A stretch of 64,000 bases of DNA from Hydra vulgaris. Its lineage: Eukaryota; Cnidaria; Hydrozoa; Anthoathecata; Hydridae. Under the pieces are notes generated by a model. The model was given only the letters and a program-made list of their open reading frames with translations, ran no database searches and was not told where the DNA came from. This document shows positions 44,800-56,739 of this stretch, piece by piece (position 1 is the stretch's first letter; each line of letters starts with the position of its first letter). The position numbers were made by a program, and so were the translations under genes. The stretch covers positions 15,802,001 through 15,866,000 of the forward strand of contig NC_088922.1 in the NCBI RefSeq assembly GCF_038396675.1, read 5' to 3'.

Positions 44800-46400
44800 C
44801 GATATTAATACATTAAAAAAAATTATTTTTATCTTTTTTTTAAGTTTTTCACTTTCCAATCGTAAAACTTTTATTATAATGGTATACCATCTCGTTGATT
44901 CTAATGTATACTATCTTCATTTCTTTTTTTTTTAATGTTATGCATAATTCAAAATTATACTTATGTAATACAATAACCTGACATTGGGAAACAACGCCTT
45001 TGATGAAATCAAAAAAAGACCTAATTTAAGTGATAAATGCAAAACTTAATTATATAACAAAATGCGTAAAAATAGCTCTCACTTGTTTTCAAATAGAATA
45101 ATTTTATGTTTAGTCAGTTATATACACTTTCGCTTTTTTTACCTCAATAACAACAACTATACTTAAAAAAATTTTATAAACACCCTTTTCAATGATTTTT
45201 TCTAAAATGTTTTCCTTTATAAATAAAAAAAAGTCAGGGGGGGAAGGCCATTTGTTGCCCCTTGCATTGTTGCCATAGAAAATACTTTAATTTTCAACAT
45301 CCCAACTTTATTGGGACTTGCTAAAAGTTTTTAATCTCTAGCTATTTTTGAAAACAATAAAAAATTATTTGCAAGATTTAGTTTCAAAAAAACGGGCACG
45401 TACAATGCGACCCTTTCCCGGGTCTTCACCCCTGGAAACAATTTTAACATAAAAGCTCACCAGGACTATACAAGCGCTGAAAGTTTATTATGCGCTTACC
45501 GCACATTCCGAATTTCCCAAGTATTCTTTCAAAATGATTTGTTTCGCAAGTTTCTTTTCGCAAAGGGTTGTTACGGAATTATCATTATTCTTTTCGTATA
45601 ATGAGTTACCGTAGGTGAATGTACAACTTCCCTTATAGCAATTTAAAATACGGAAGATAAAAATGGGAAATTTTCGTAAGTTTTTGTTTACGGCGAACAA
45701 CCACTACTGCATTATTCAATTTTTTTAAAGGTGCACAACTGATTAGGAAGCAAAGAAAGAAAATAGGAGCTCTTTCATTTTAAAAAAAACAAGAAGTTAA
45801 CTTGTAAAAAAATGGAACTAAATCTTGTAAAACACTTCCTAAATTATACATACACGTCTGGATTTAATCAAGGTATAGCTTATGGGAAAACCAAAATCAC
45901 AATGAACATCTACAGGTACATTTTTCTAAAAAATTTTTATAATTGTAACTGCATAGTTTTTTAAAAATACATTTTAAATTTACTCATTATGCAATTTGAT
46001 TATAAATAGCTAGATTCAGAGAACAAAAGGTTTTTATTTTCAGGCAATTGACATTCATGTTATGTGCCTGATAGCGTCTGATGTCGTTCATGATTCAATC
46101 ACTATTCTTATTTGCAAGGTGAAAGGCATACGCCTCTTAAGGTATGATTACAATGAGCAACAAAAAGATTAAAACTAATGTGAGTGCAAAAGCGCTTTTG
46201 CCAAAACATATAATAACTCTAGAAATAGCTGTATGTTAGCACAAGTTATCTAAAAAGGTGTGAAGTTTTATAAAGATTTAAAAGATTTAAAAGAAAAAGT
46301 GTTTGAAATGGATCATTGATAGCTATATAATTAAAAATAAAAAAAGTTAAAATTGATTATTGATAGCTATATAGTTACCCATTAATAGCAATATAACTAT
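44800..46400. other. No gene recognised
   Basis: AT-rich with a less AT-rich patch at 45390-45700 containing a 70-aa minus-strand open frame (45488-45700) that shows no known motif. I do not call it a gene. Confidence 0.35.
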
Positions 46401-46403
46401 TAA

Positions 46404-46541
46404 GCAAACATTTTTATAGTGGATTTGCAGCAGACTTCCCACTGCCAAAAGCCTGATCATTTAATTTTTTTTAGTTATCGAAACATAAATATGCATAGTG
46501 CACAAACATTTTTTCTCTAAATCCCCACTATATGAAAATGT
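46404..46541. repeat. Short inverted repeat around ATAGTGG
   Basis: AAACATTTTTATAGTGGATTT (46405-46425) is inverted, with small gaps, at about 46517-46541 (AAATCCCCACTATATGAAAATGTTT). Confidence 0.6.
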
Positions 46542-46799
46542 TTTATATAAGTTTATAACTTTATATATAGTTTTATAAAATGTAAGTAGTTTAGTATAAA
46601 AGTTTATAAACATTATAATAGTTGTAAAAAATATAAAAATAAGACCAGGTCTTTTATAACTATATCTTTTTTATAAATTTCATTACTTTTATAACTATAT
46701 CCTATATATAAGTTTCACGACCTATTACTTATATAAAGTTAAAAAGTTATAACGTAATTTTAACTTATGTTAGTTTTAAAACTTAAATAAATTAAATTT

Positions 46800-47101
46800 G
46801 CGTTAACTAAATCAAAGAAACTAATAGACAAGTTTAATATACGTTTACTTAGACTAAATCTAAACGCTTTATATACGTTAATTAGACTAGATTTAAATGT
46901 AAATTAGACAAAATCTAAACGCTTTATATACGTATAATAATCCTATAATAGACGTCTAAAATACGTTTGAATATAGACGTATCATGGACGTTTGTTCTAA
47001 ACGTTAATCTGGATTTCATTCTAAACGGACAATTGACCAAATCTGAACGTTTTGTTGAAACGTTGTTTTGACGTTTAGTAGACGTTTGTGTGTTTACTGG
47101 G
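46800..47101. repeat. Transposon end with AAACGTTT-type subterminal words
   Basis: Many ACGTTT / AAACGT words, including two long copies of ATCTAAACGCTTTATATACGT (46857 and 46913). They lead to an end reading, inward, CCCAGTAAACACACAAACGT at 47101. The end resembles the CCCAGTGAAAAA end at 34050. No matching left end was found, so it is probably truncated. Confidence 0.55.
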
Positions 47102-47790
47102 ATGGAGCGTTTTTTTTTTTTTGTATAGACGACATGGAGGTGATAAACAAATGCTGTAGAGATTGAATAATTATTTTTTATTTTAAATTTTCATTATACT
47201 ATAATTTATAGATTTCAAAAATAGTAATACTTTTAATGTGTCATTTTAAATGAATTGTATCTGAATTTAGACACAACCACCCTTTGAACTCTTTCAATTT
47301 ATTAATGGTGTTTAAGTGAATAAACCATTTTCAAAAATTGATACGTCAATAGCATATTGAGTTTTTTCAAAGGTTTTGAGATAATGTTTTAAGATTTTTG
47401 ATTTAATTTGAGCTTTAAATAAGTTTTCAATAAAACCTTAATTTCTAAATATAAGAAATTAAGGTTTTATTGAAAAATATATAAGATTATAAAAAAACGC
47501 CCCAAGGGTGTTTTTCTATAATAGTAAAAAGATTTTGCAAGCATTTTAAAAGTTCTACTTTTTCATTACATGTATACAAAATGGTATAAACTGGATCAGA
47601 AACATGTAAAACTTTAAAAATTTGAATAAATCCAAGTACTTAACTACTTTAAGTTGCATCATTCTTATAAAAAAACGTTTAAAGAAGTAGAACAAACTAA
47701 TATAAGAACTTATTGTCCAAATTTTTTACTTACATTTAATTTTAGGAAAAAACTTTATTGTATAGATATTTTTTTTTAATTAGTTATTAA
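47102..47790. other. No gene recognised
   Basis: AT-rich. An inverted repeat of about 20 bp lies at 47429-47477 (AATAAAACCTTAATTTCT...AGAAATTAAGGTTTTATT). Confidence 0.5.
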
Positions 47791-47872
47791 AGTGCTCGAT
47801 AAAAACGTAACGGTCTTTTCACAGAGCATTGCAGAATAGTATTTAACAAAAAAAATCACGCCTCATTCTTTA
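47791..47872 (-). mobile_element. SINE tail fragment (third SINE piece)
   Basis: AACGGTCTTTTCACAGAGCA followed by TCACGCCTC matches the 3' half of the two better SINE copies (49789 and 51721). The tRNA-like head is missing. Confidence 0.6.
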
Positions 47873-49398
47873 CCAATGCATACATATAATATATCAAAAC
47901 AAATATTTTACATATGTAATATATAATAACAAATATTACAATAACAAATAAGAAATATTTTATAAAATATTTAAATAAAATAGCAACATTAAAATGTTTT
48001 ACGATGGTTTATTCCGAGTTAAAGCTATAGCACTTATTAACAAACTAACTAGAGCAACCTCAACGTCTGCTACCTTAATTGACAACATAATAACAACTGA
48101 AATTGTTAATGAATCTCTAAAAGTAGGTAAAATTAAAAATCCCCATTTTTTTCTTCATTAACGTATAGAAAAAAATAATAAAAAAAACAACAAAAAGTCT
48201 TTTACAAGCGCTCTTTCAATAATAAAAATTTGGTATCATTTAAGGATCAGCTCTCTCTTACAAATTGGAAGCATGTAAAAAGTTCATTCGAAGTAAACAT
48301 AATGTATTACAGATTCTATTAAACCTTTTATAAAATATATGATGTAAATTTTCAAAAACGTCAATTTATAAAAACTGATAAATATTTAAAGTCACCTTGG
48401 GTCAATACAGATCTTAAAAAACCTTCAAAAACAAAGCAAAAACTGTATATAAAATACTTAAAAAACCAACACCTGAAATCAAAATAGTTTATAAGAATTA
48501 ACCTAAACAATTTGAAAGCCAAAGTAAAAATGCAAAAAAAAAGATAATACTGCAATTTACTAGAGAAGCATAAGTCAAGTTCAAAGCGCACATGGTAAAT
48601 TATATGTCAGATTACTGGTAAAAACAAATTAAAAACGTGCTCTCTACCTAACGCTATAAAAATAGATGACGTATTTTTATTTTGCCTAAACAAATAGCAA
48701 GTGAGCTAAATAGTTTCTTTGTATCTGTAGGACCAAATTTAGCTAAAAATATTCCTAGTATGATAAATTCAATAAATAATTTCGCTTTTCCATTAATTTC
48801 TAAATTAGATAAAACCGAAGCAACTTTTTCAAAATTTGAAAATGCGTTTAAGATGCTAAAAACTAACAAATCTGTTAGTCCTGATTATATAAATTTTAAC
48901 AGAGTTATAGATTCATACAACAATAAAAAGCAAATTCTTTTTAAAGTTTTTAAAGGCTCAATAAACCAAGGAATTTTTTCAGACCAATTAAAAATTGGTG
49001 AACCATTAAATGTCAGTAATTATCGTCCAATATCTGTTCTTTCTGTTTTTTCAAAAATTTTAGAGCGAATTTTGTAAAAAATCGCTAACAATATGTCCAC
49101 GTCGAAGGATCTTCTTTAACTTACTTTCTAAATATAATCTGTGGAGCTCCACAAGGATTTATACTCAGACCCCAATAATTTTTATTCATGTAAATGAGCT
49201 CCATTCAGCCTCAAAATTAATAACAATCATGTTTACTGGTGATACTAACCTCTTCTTACCATGTAGTAGTATCAATAAACTTTTTAATGATATGAATATT
49301 AAGCTAACAAAAATCTCTAATTGGTTCAAATCAAACAAACTATCGCTTAATACTGAAAAGACTTAATGGACTCTCTTCCATCCAGTATTTAAAAAACG

Positions 49399-49785
49399 TT
49401 TTGGGGAGACCGGGGCTAGTTGGCCGTAGGGGTAAGTTGACGAACTGCGTTTATCTTCAGAGTCTTTCATCAGAAAGTGACAAAAATTATACAGAAATTT
49501 CCTTATTGACCATTTCATCATTCACTGTAGTATTGTCAGGATTCGCGCATGCGCATGGGAGATATTGAGATTTATGCGTTTTTTGGACAAAAACGTAACT
49601 TTTAGAACATCGCTTCCTTTTTACTTTACAAAGAAAATAGTTAGTCGTATGAAAACATAATTATTGTAAAAGTTCAAGTCACAATTGGTTTACTATATCC
49701 AGTCAGACTTTTTTTTCAAAGCTGACGTTTTTCAGGATCTATAGACTGTTTATTAAAAAAAAAAGCTTTCGGGGTAAGTTGACTC
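49399..49785. mobile_element. Insertion with GGGGCTAGTTGGCC-type end inside LINE copy 2
   Basis: The sequence starts GGGGAGACCGGGGCTAGTTGG, and GGGGTAAGTTGACK occurs at both 49429 and 49770 in the same orientation. A 100-base part near 49545-49640 (CGCATGGGAGATATTGAG) resembles 505-600. It directly abuts SINE copy A. Its exact boundaries are uncertain. Confidence 0.5.
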
Positions 49786-49788
49786 ATA

Positions 49789-49955
49789 GCCCTAAGAAGT
49801 CCTTACGGTCTTATCACAGAGCACCGTGGATGAGCATTTAGTTGGAAGTTCACGCCTCCTTCCTAGCCGATTTCGCAAAACTTCCCCAGAGGTGGGATTT
49901 GAACCACGAATCCTTTGTTTCTGAGGCAAGTGCGCTACCACTGCGCCACGGCTGC
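49789..49955 (-). mobile_element. tRNA-derived SINE, copy A
   Basis: The minus strand starts GCAGCCGTGGCGCAGTGGTA, containing a polymerase III A box (TGGCGCAGTGG). A B box GGTTCAAATCC lies about 40 bases on. The tRNA-like head is followed by a short body and a tail reading GTGATAAGACCGTAAGGACT then TCTTAGGGC. The anticodon arm does not fold cleanly and the unit is longer than a tRNA, so it is called a SINE rather than a tRNA gene. Confidence 0.8.
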
Positions 49956-50681
49956 TTTTTAGATTGAAACCACTTTATTGTCCAGAGAAGCATATTGCAC
50001 TTCTTATAAATTTCAAAGATCGTTTTACTCACTCAAAGCCTCTCTCAATTAATATGAATATTTTAATATATATCATGTAAATGTTTTTAATGTTCTTTGT
50101 TTAATGTTCAAGTGTAAAACCAACTCTTCTTCTGCTTCCTTTCTTGATTTATATTCTTTAAAAGAAAAGAAAAAAATGTTCTTTAGGAAATTATAGTTCT
50201 ATTAAACAACCAATTTTCCAAACAAACTTTGATAAAATCTGTATTTCATTTAGTGGAGCTTTCTTATGGAACAATATTGTGTTAAAAAATTTTGATTTTT
50301 CTTATGAGTGGAGTTTATTTTTCTTATGAGTGGAGTTTATTTTTCTTATGAGTGGAGTTATTTTAGGAGAAAGCTTAAAAAAGTACGTTTTTCAATTGAT
50401 AATATACTTACATACTTTTAAATTATACTTAATATTAATTTATTTTATTCAATATTAATTTAAATTTTACTGTAAAAATACGTTTATTTGAATACAATTG
50501 AAGGTTGCATTAACTACAACTTTTTGTATATATATTTTATTTTATATACGTTATTATACTGAACGACTTTTAATGTAAATGTAAATGCTGCGCTAGTTTT
50601 GATCTTTATTTATACTTGTATTATTAACCATGTATATATACTTCTTATATTGTATATGTTCTTCGAACTTTCTAAAGTTAT

Positions 50682-50992
<311 letters not shown>

Positions 50993-51715
50993 CATGAGCC
51001 ATTATAACAAAAGAGTAGCATTGGGCAGATGTATTACAGAAGAATCAATTTTATTACAGACTAAAAAAGAACATGAAATTACATTATAAGTGTTTGTTGA
51101 AAAAGATCAATACTATAAAACGAAAAAAATAACATCCTTATTATTTATACTTTATTGTTGACCTTGTATATATAGTTTTAAAAAAAAAAACATGCTAAAA
51201 ACAAATTTTGGAGAAATTAGTAATACATATAGAAAATGAAGTATAAAAACTTAATTGAAATTTATAAATTTTAAAGCATTTTTTCCGATTTTATAAACGC
51301 TCTTTCCTTTTTTTTATAGAACAAACGCTCTTGATTTTAAAATACTGTTTTTTAAGGGGCATCTAAAATGCTTAAATAGCCTTAGGCTCCCTCAATTTAA
51401 CCCGTTTCCCATTGGTTACCTTTAGCACTTTTTTTTTCACATTCAAAGTTCTATATTTTTGACTTTATCAGTCATTTTATTACTCTTTACATTTAAGGAA
51501 TTTTTTATTTTGAAAAAATTTGACAAAATGCATATATTTACACAGGAAAAAAAAAAGATTCATAAGTAATTAACAATTGATACATAAACCCACCGTAAAT
51601 AAAATCAAACATTAAACAAAAATATCAAACAATAGTGAAGTACTCTGACAAATTGATCGTAACCCTAACCCTCTAATGCGCTTACCCTTAAATTTTTTTT
51701 TTAATTTTGTTATTT
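50993..51715. other. No gene recognised
   Basis: AT-rich, nothing supportable. Confidence 0.35.
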
Positions 51716-51720
51716 AAGTG

Positions 51721-51895
51721 CCCCAAGAAGACCTAACGGTCTTGTCACAGAGCACCTCGGAAGTGCATTTAACTAGGAAGTTCACGCCTCTTCCTTACTA
51801 TGAAGCGAAAATATGTCCAGAGTTCTTTTCGAACCTAAATCTCCTGCTTATAAAGCAAGCGCTATAACCATTGCACCACGGCCGCAAGTTAGGGC
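51721..51895 (-). mobile_element. tRNA-derived SINE, copy B
   Basis: The minus strand begins GCGGCCGTGGTGCAATGGTT (A box TGGTGCAATGG), with GGTTCGAAAAG as a B-box relative. The tail reads GTGACAAGACCGTTAGGTCT then TCTTGGGGC. Same family as copy A, with about a 175-bp unit. Confidence 0.8.
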
Positions 51896-51899
51896 CTGT

Positions 51900-52339
51900 G
51901 AGATCAAATTTTTGTAACACGTGCTAGCACGGTGATGATAATGATGAGGATAATAAAAAAACTTATGATGACAAATCACACACCAATTATAAGTTGAAAT
52001 AAGTGTATTTAGGCGTGCCCGAATAAGTCCATTCAAAAAATGGAGTTTTAGTCGGAAATTTAGTTACACCTTTTTTAAATGAAAAAATGTTAAAAATTGC
52101 ATTTAAAAACGTTTAAATAAAACTAATATTGAAATAAAATATTTACGTTTAAAATAATATATGTAAAAACTTTTATTTACATTAACAATAGTTAAAAAAA
52201 AATTTTTGACTAACGCTCCGTTAAGTCTAGCGGAGAGTGAAGATTACGACCACAGATTTGCTCATTCAGGAATTTTAATAAACATTAATTTTGTTGTGTT
52301 GAAAAATTTATTACTTTCTCTTACCAACCCATTAAGTTT
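51900..52339. other. No gene recognised
   Basis: AT-rich. A small hairpin CTCCGTTAAGTCTAGCGGAG lies at about 52215-52234. Confidence 0.4.
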
Positions 52340-52344
52340 CGCTT

Positions 52345-52745
52345 TTTATAGTAGTAGAAATGTTGTACAACAGCAGCGTTTTTGTTGTACAACAATCGTT
52401 GCCTAAATTGATTAGATTCTATTTCCGCAACCTTTGTTTTGCAACGTAAACTTTGTCGTAAAACCAACGTTATAAAATTAACGTTAACCAAGTAAATGTT
52501 TCCATTATGAAACATTATTGCTGTACAACTGTTGTACGACATTTCTCTAACTATTGGAAATCAAGCTTTAGGCTTGGTTTACATTTGTTGCAGAAATGTC
52601 GTACAACAGTTGCACAACAGTTTTGTTTTAAAATGAAACATTTTCTTGCGTAAGTCGCACAACTTCTGTTGTGTTATGATGAAACTTGCACAACTTTTGT
52701 TATATAGCAAATTTTATTTTGTAAAACAATTGTTGCGAAAATAGA
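52345..52745. repeat. Cluster of TTGTACAAC / GTCGTACAAC palindromic words
   Basis: Repeated GTTGTACAAC, GTTGTACGAC and TTGCACAAC words in 400 bases. The best pair is a perfect 21-bp inverted repeat, CAACTGTTGTACGACATTTCT (52526-52546) with 52592-52612. It looks like the subterminal binding array of a DNA transposon. Confidence 0.75.
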
Positions 52746-53202
52746 AATAATTCAATTTCTTATGGTACAGCAAAGTCATCCATTTGTTTTATGCTTCTTC
52801 AACAATAGGACACCAACTTTTCACGTAGCTATGTTTTCTTAAAAAACCTCAAAACAGTTGAATTTTTTGTACTACACTATAAATTATAATTTGATTCACT
52901 GCAAAATTAACTCTCAATTCACAGGCGCAGCATTTGAGACTTAAATTAGGAAGTCGCAGCGTTTGTTGGGTCGTAATTTTTTTAGCGCCAAAGAAATTAT
53001 AACGCCTTGGTAGGAAGAGCCTAATTAATTTCCAGTCATATGTGACGGAAAATGAATTCAAAGTTTATATTTGGAAAGTTTTATTAGTACATAATTGGAA
53101 TACATTTGTTAATAATTTGTTTTTTAATCTTTTATAATTAAAAAGGAAAGCGAGTTACGTCATATGAAAAAATGCCTCATTTATTCCAGGTTTTTAAAAA
53201 CC

Positions 53203-53209
53203 TATAAAA
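53203..53209 (+). promoter_or_regulatory. Possible TATA box of the chitin-binding gene
   Basis: TATAAAA about 100 bases upstream of the ATG at 53303, at a plausible distance for a short 5' untranslated leader. Such a word is common in AT-rich DNA, so support is weak. Confidence 0.35.
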
Positions 53210-53302
53210 TAACCAAAAAAATAATTACATCTATACAATCGATTATACTTGTTTGGCCAGTGTTAAAACAACTTCAATTTAAACCTTACTTTCATAATAA
53301 AG

Positions 53303-56300
53303 ATGAAGCACGTTTGGATTTTGCTTGTTGCAGCGTATATAATGAGGATTGCAGGTAAAAAAAATTTCTCTTTATTTTATAACTTACGCGATGCATTTAA
53401 AAGACGTCTGAATAAAGTGTATATTTTGAATGCCAAACTTGACGTTTTTGAAATTTAAAAGCACAAAGGGCAAGACAAATACCTAAAGTGTTTACAAAGA
53501 TTGGTGCTTGTTTTATCCTAACTTAAAAATGACTTCCAAGTTGTTTAAAGAATTTAATAAGTTAGGTGTTTAATGCTGACGAAAAGCTAAAATAACCTCT
53601 TGTTAGCCATTTATGCATATTGTTTGCTATTCGGTAAGACATTTTGTTTGAGAATAAAAAAAACAGGCAAACATTTTAAACACATAAGATTGTTTCACCA
53701 ACTTTTTAACATTTGTCCCATTGCGTGCTAAGTATTTTATTGATAGTTTTTCTTTTCCCTGATCTTGGTATGACATTTAACTGATTTCTTATATAAATAC
53801 ATATCACCAGCTCGGAATACAAATATTGTATCGAAAATTTATTAAAGCTTTATATAAATACGTAATTACTTGGTTTATGTTGGGGGAGTGGGGAGAAGTG
53901 GGACGCGGGAGAAGTAGGACAGCCTGAAATTTCTGATAAGGAGTGGTGCCTAAATACTGTTATTTAATGTAAACAATAAAATTACTTCCCCTCTATTTAG
54001 CAGAAATTGCTTTGTTTCCCTGCGTGCGCTAGAAGCCCTAATTTTAAAATGTACCTTAAAAAGAGTTTACATTAGAGTGAAGCGGGACAGAAAAAAGAAA
54101 TATTTATGCCCCGCTTCTTCCCATCGCCATTTAATTTTTTCGATTGGTGAAAGCTCTTGAATATTTTTATGTCGATTTGGTGATTTTATGATTTTATCAG
54201 TTTCTATTTAATAATTTGTGTTAAAACGTTATTTTAAATTTGTTTCTCCCACTTCTAGTCACACTCGTCCCACTTTACTCCGATGGCACGGTTTCTCTAA
54301 AAGCAAAAATTTATATACTTAGTTATAATTTGCTGGAAACCTAGAGGGATTGAAATTTTTCTTTTTTGTTTTCTATATTTTTTATTTATTTAGGAGACAC
54401 ACAACCATCAGTTACGTCCTTAGAAACTTTGAAAACTACTCCAAGCTGTAAGAAGTTTTTAAAAATATTTCTGTATATATGCGAATTTTTAAAATTAATA
54501 TGCGAAGCAACATCCATTAAAATTATCAACTTAAGGCCCTTAAGTTGCTAATTTTAAAGAACGTTATTGGTTCTGGAAAATTTGAACAACTCAAAAAACG
54601 TTGTAAATGTTTTGCACATATATAAAAATACTCTTATTGTGTACCTTGAGTTTCGGATTTTTATTGCTGCTTTTATTTTGGTCTTTATAAATACTTTTTA
54701 TGAAATAAAAATAGTAATAATAATAGTAATGATAATAATAATAGAAAATTAATAATAATAATAATAATAATAATATAAATAATAATAGCAATAACAATAA
54801 TAAATAGCAAGAATAAAAATACTATTATATTACGTCAGGCGAATACAAAAATCAACCAACAGGAACACCTATTCCAACTCCTAAGTGTAAGTTATTTTTA
54901 TTTAAACTTTTTTTTTTACATATATTTTTATTTTTCTTTACAAGTATTACTTTTATGCTTTGTGTTATCTAATAAATATTATTATTGTAATTTAAATAAT
55001 ATAACTATGGAAAATTGATGTGCTTGAAACTTAGGTGCAGGATTTGATACTTGTCGAACGTTTACTGGGTGGCTAAATGGAACCTTTACTCACCCATTTG
55101 ATGACCACTCGTTTGTAACATGCATACCAAACGATAGTGCTGATGGTGGTACATTTACATGTGGAACTTGTTATCCCCCACTTTTCTATTCTGAAAAGTG
55201 CAGCTCATGCGAGTGGAATAACGATGGTACTTATATTTTCAAATAGTTGTTATTTTGTGTGTGCAATTTTATTTGGAAAAAAATTGGCAACCTAACAAAG
55301 CAAATTTTTTGTAATTTATAAGACTTAAAGCTCAAAAAATATGAAAAAATGAAGAAAAATATGAAAATATGAAAAATATTATCTCACTTTTTAGGTTTCT
55401 AAAACTAAACTTAATATTTATAGAATAATAATCAGTAGAACAAAATGAACTCAAATTAAATCTATTTAGTGAGTTTTAATTTTTTTTTACAGGAAAATAG
55501 TTATTACATTTTTTTTTTGATACTACATTTGATCGATGATCGAGAATAAAGCATACATGTTGATACTACATTTGTCGAGAATAAAACATACATGTTGATG
55601 GGTAAAAGAAGTTATTTTAAGAAAAGCAACCAATAATAACAATAAAAAATAAGGAAAGGTGTAAAATTAAAAAAACAACCGTTAAGAACAATTAAAAGGA
55701 TAAGATCGTTGTCATAACTACTTCATTATATCCTTTTAATTTTAGTTTTTCCCATGTCTTACTCAAGTTCAAGACATCTTTAATATACATTTCTTAATTT
55801 CATTTTCTTTTTTTTTTAGAAATAAAATTGTTTTCCAACAATAATACAAACTTTTTCATCAATTTAAAATTGTTTTTTTAAGTATATTAGTTCTTTGTTA
55901 AGATTTTACTTTTATAAAAAGTGTTTAATGTTGTTTGATATTGCTGTTTAATTGATTGCTTAATATTGTTGTATTGAGGTCTTAGTAAACGTAAAAAACC
56001 AAAGAAAGGCGTGCATTTGGACGTAGAAAATATTAACTATTTTTTTGAAACTGTTTTTTTTTAACGAAAAATCATAAATTTAAAAAATTGTCCTAAAAAC
56101 AAAGTCATTTTTTTTTAACCAAAATTACTTATTTTGAACCGCTTATTGCTTTATTAACAGAAACTTCGATAATCTGAGCGCTTCAGATGCGTTTTGATGT
56201 TATTGTTGTGTAAAAATATTTTGCTTTGCTGCAATTAATTAGTTGCCCTGCAATATTTTAGTTGCAATATTTTGTTGCGTTGTATTACTTAAAATTATAT

Positions 56301-56436
56301 TTTACTTTGAAATAATTTTTTTTATTATTATTCAGATAGCTTAAACGATTGTTCTACAACAATAAAACCTGGGGTTGTTCCTACAACCGATTGTAAGTTG
56401 TTTTTTTTTAATTTTATCATTATTATTTTACTATTG

Positions 56437-56529
<93 letters not shown>

Positions 56530-56724
56530 GAATAGTTAAAATACTTTTTGCTTCTAGATAAAACCAATTTTTGCGATTCTAAACCAAAAAGCCAAAACTA
56601 CGAAGACCCTGTGAATCCTAGTTATTACTATGCATGCGTTGCCAAAATCACTTACCACATGTGGTGCGGAAGTAATTTACTGTACTACAATTCAACCTGT
56701 GACGCATGTTTATCAAAACAATAG
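53303..56724 (+). CDS. Secreted two-domain chitin-binding (CBM14) protein, six exons
   Basis: Exons 53303-53354, 54394-54447, 54839-54886, 55035-55226, 56336-56392 and 56558-56724 give 189 codons and a TAG stop. All five introns are GT-AG and phase 1, and most donors read GTAAG or GTAAA. Residues 1-17 (MKHVWILLVAAYIMRIA) are a signal peptide, so the product is secreted. A Thr/Pro-rich linker follows. Domain 1 (exon 4, about residues 52-110) has Cys at 52, 58, 81, 94, 97, 107 and 110 with GTFTHPFDDHSFVTC, a peritrophin-A/CBM14 pattern. A second Thr-rich linker (exon 5) leads to domain 2 (exon 6, Cys 140, 161, 171, 182, 185). CBM14 domains bind chitin through aromatic residues. A role in cuticle or nematocyst-type matrix is only an inference. 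Confidence 0.88.
53884..54281. mobile_element. MITE in intron 1 (GGGGAGAAGTGGGAC ends)
   Basis: The left end GGGGAGAAGTGGGAC (53890-53904) and the inverted right end GGAGTAAAGTGGGAC (54267-54281) match at about 12 of 15, with a second AGAAGTRGGA word inside each end. Non-coding. Confidence 0.6.
54715..54805. repeat. (AAT)n microsatellite in intron 2
   Basis: AAT/AAC triplets with interruptions, ending about 30 bases before exon 3. Confidence 0.9.
55519..55600. repeat. Short direct duplication in intron 4
   Basis: TTGATACTACATTTG...CGAGAATAAARCATACATG occurs twice in a row (about 55519 and 55559), the first copy having a GATCGATGAT insertion. Confidence 0.8.
56436..56525. repeat. (TA)n microsatellite in intron 5
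   Basis: About 45 TA dinucleotides, 30 bases upstream of exon 6. Confidence 0.97.
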
Positions 56725-56726
56725 AA

Positions 56727-56732
56727 AATAAA
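56727..56732 (+). terminator. Polyadenylation signal AATAAA
   Basis: It lies three bases after the stop codon of the chitin-binding gene, implying a very short 3' untranslated region. Confidence 0.55.
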
Positions 56733-56739
56733 CTTTTAA

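Larger units (their letters stand above)
48020..50420 (+). pseudogene. CR1/jockey-like LINE ORF2 remnant, copy 2
   Basis: Same family as copy 1 at 5345. Visible in order: the endonuclease tail (TLIDNIITTE, 48076-48106); FFVSVGPNLAKNIPSMINSI (48714-48773); FKMLKTNKSVSPDYINF; VSNYRPISVLSVFSKILERI (49012-49071); a large internal deletion that removes the central RT; then ASKLITIMFTGDTNLFLPCS (about 49209-49268), where FADD has become FTGD; and ISNWFKSNKLSLNTEK (49315-49362). An insertion occupies 49399-49960, after which PEKHIALLINFKDRFTHSKP (49981-50040) and the end ...FSIDNILTYF (50389-50418) follow. A 22-base unit is tandemly triplicated at 50297-50358. Confidence 0.87.

Noticed and set aside
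45488-45700. 70-aa minus-strand open frame in a less AT-rich patch
   Set aside because: No motif, no splice context and no homologous copy in the window.
49880-49955. A tRNA gene (A and B boxes present)
   Set aside because: The cloverleaf does not close, and the sequence continues into a body and tail shared with 51721-51895, so it is a SINE head.
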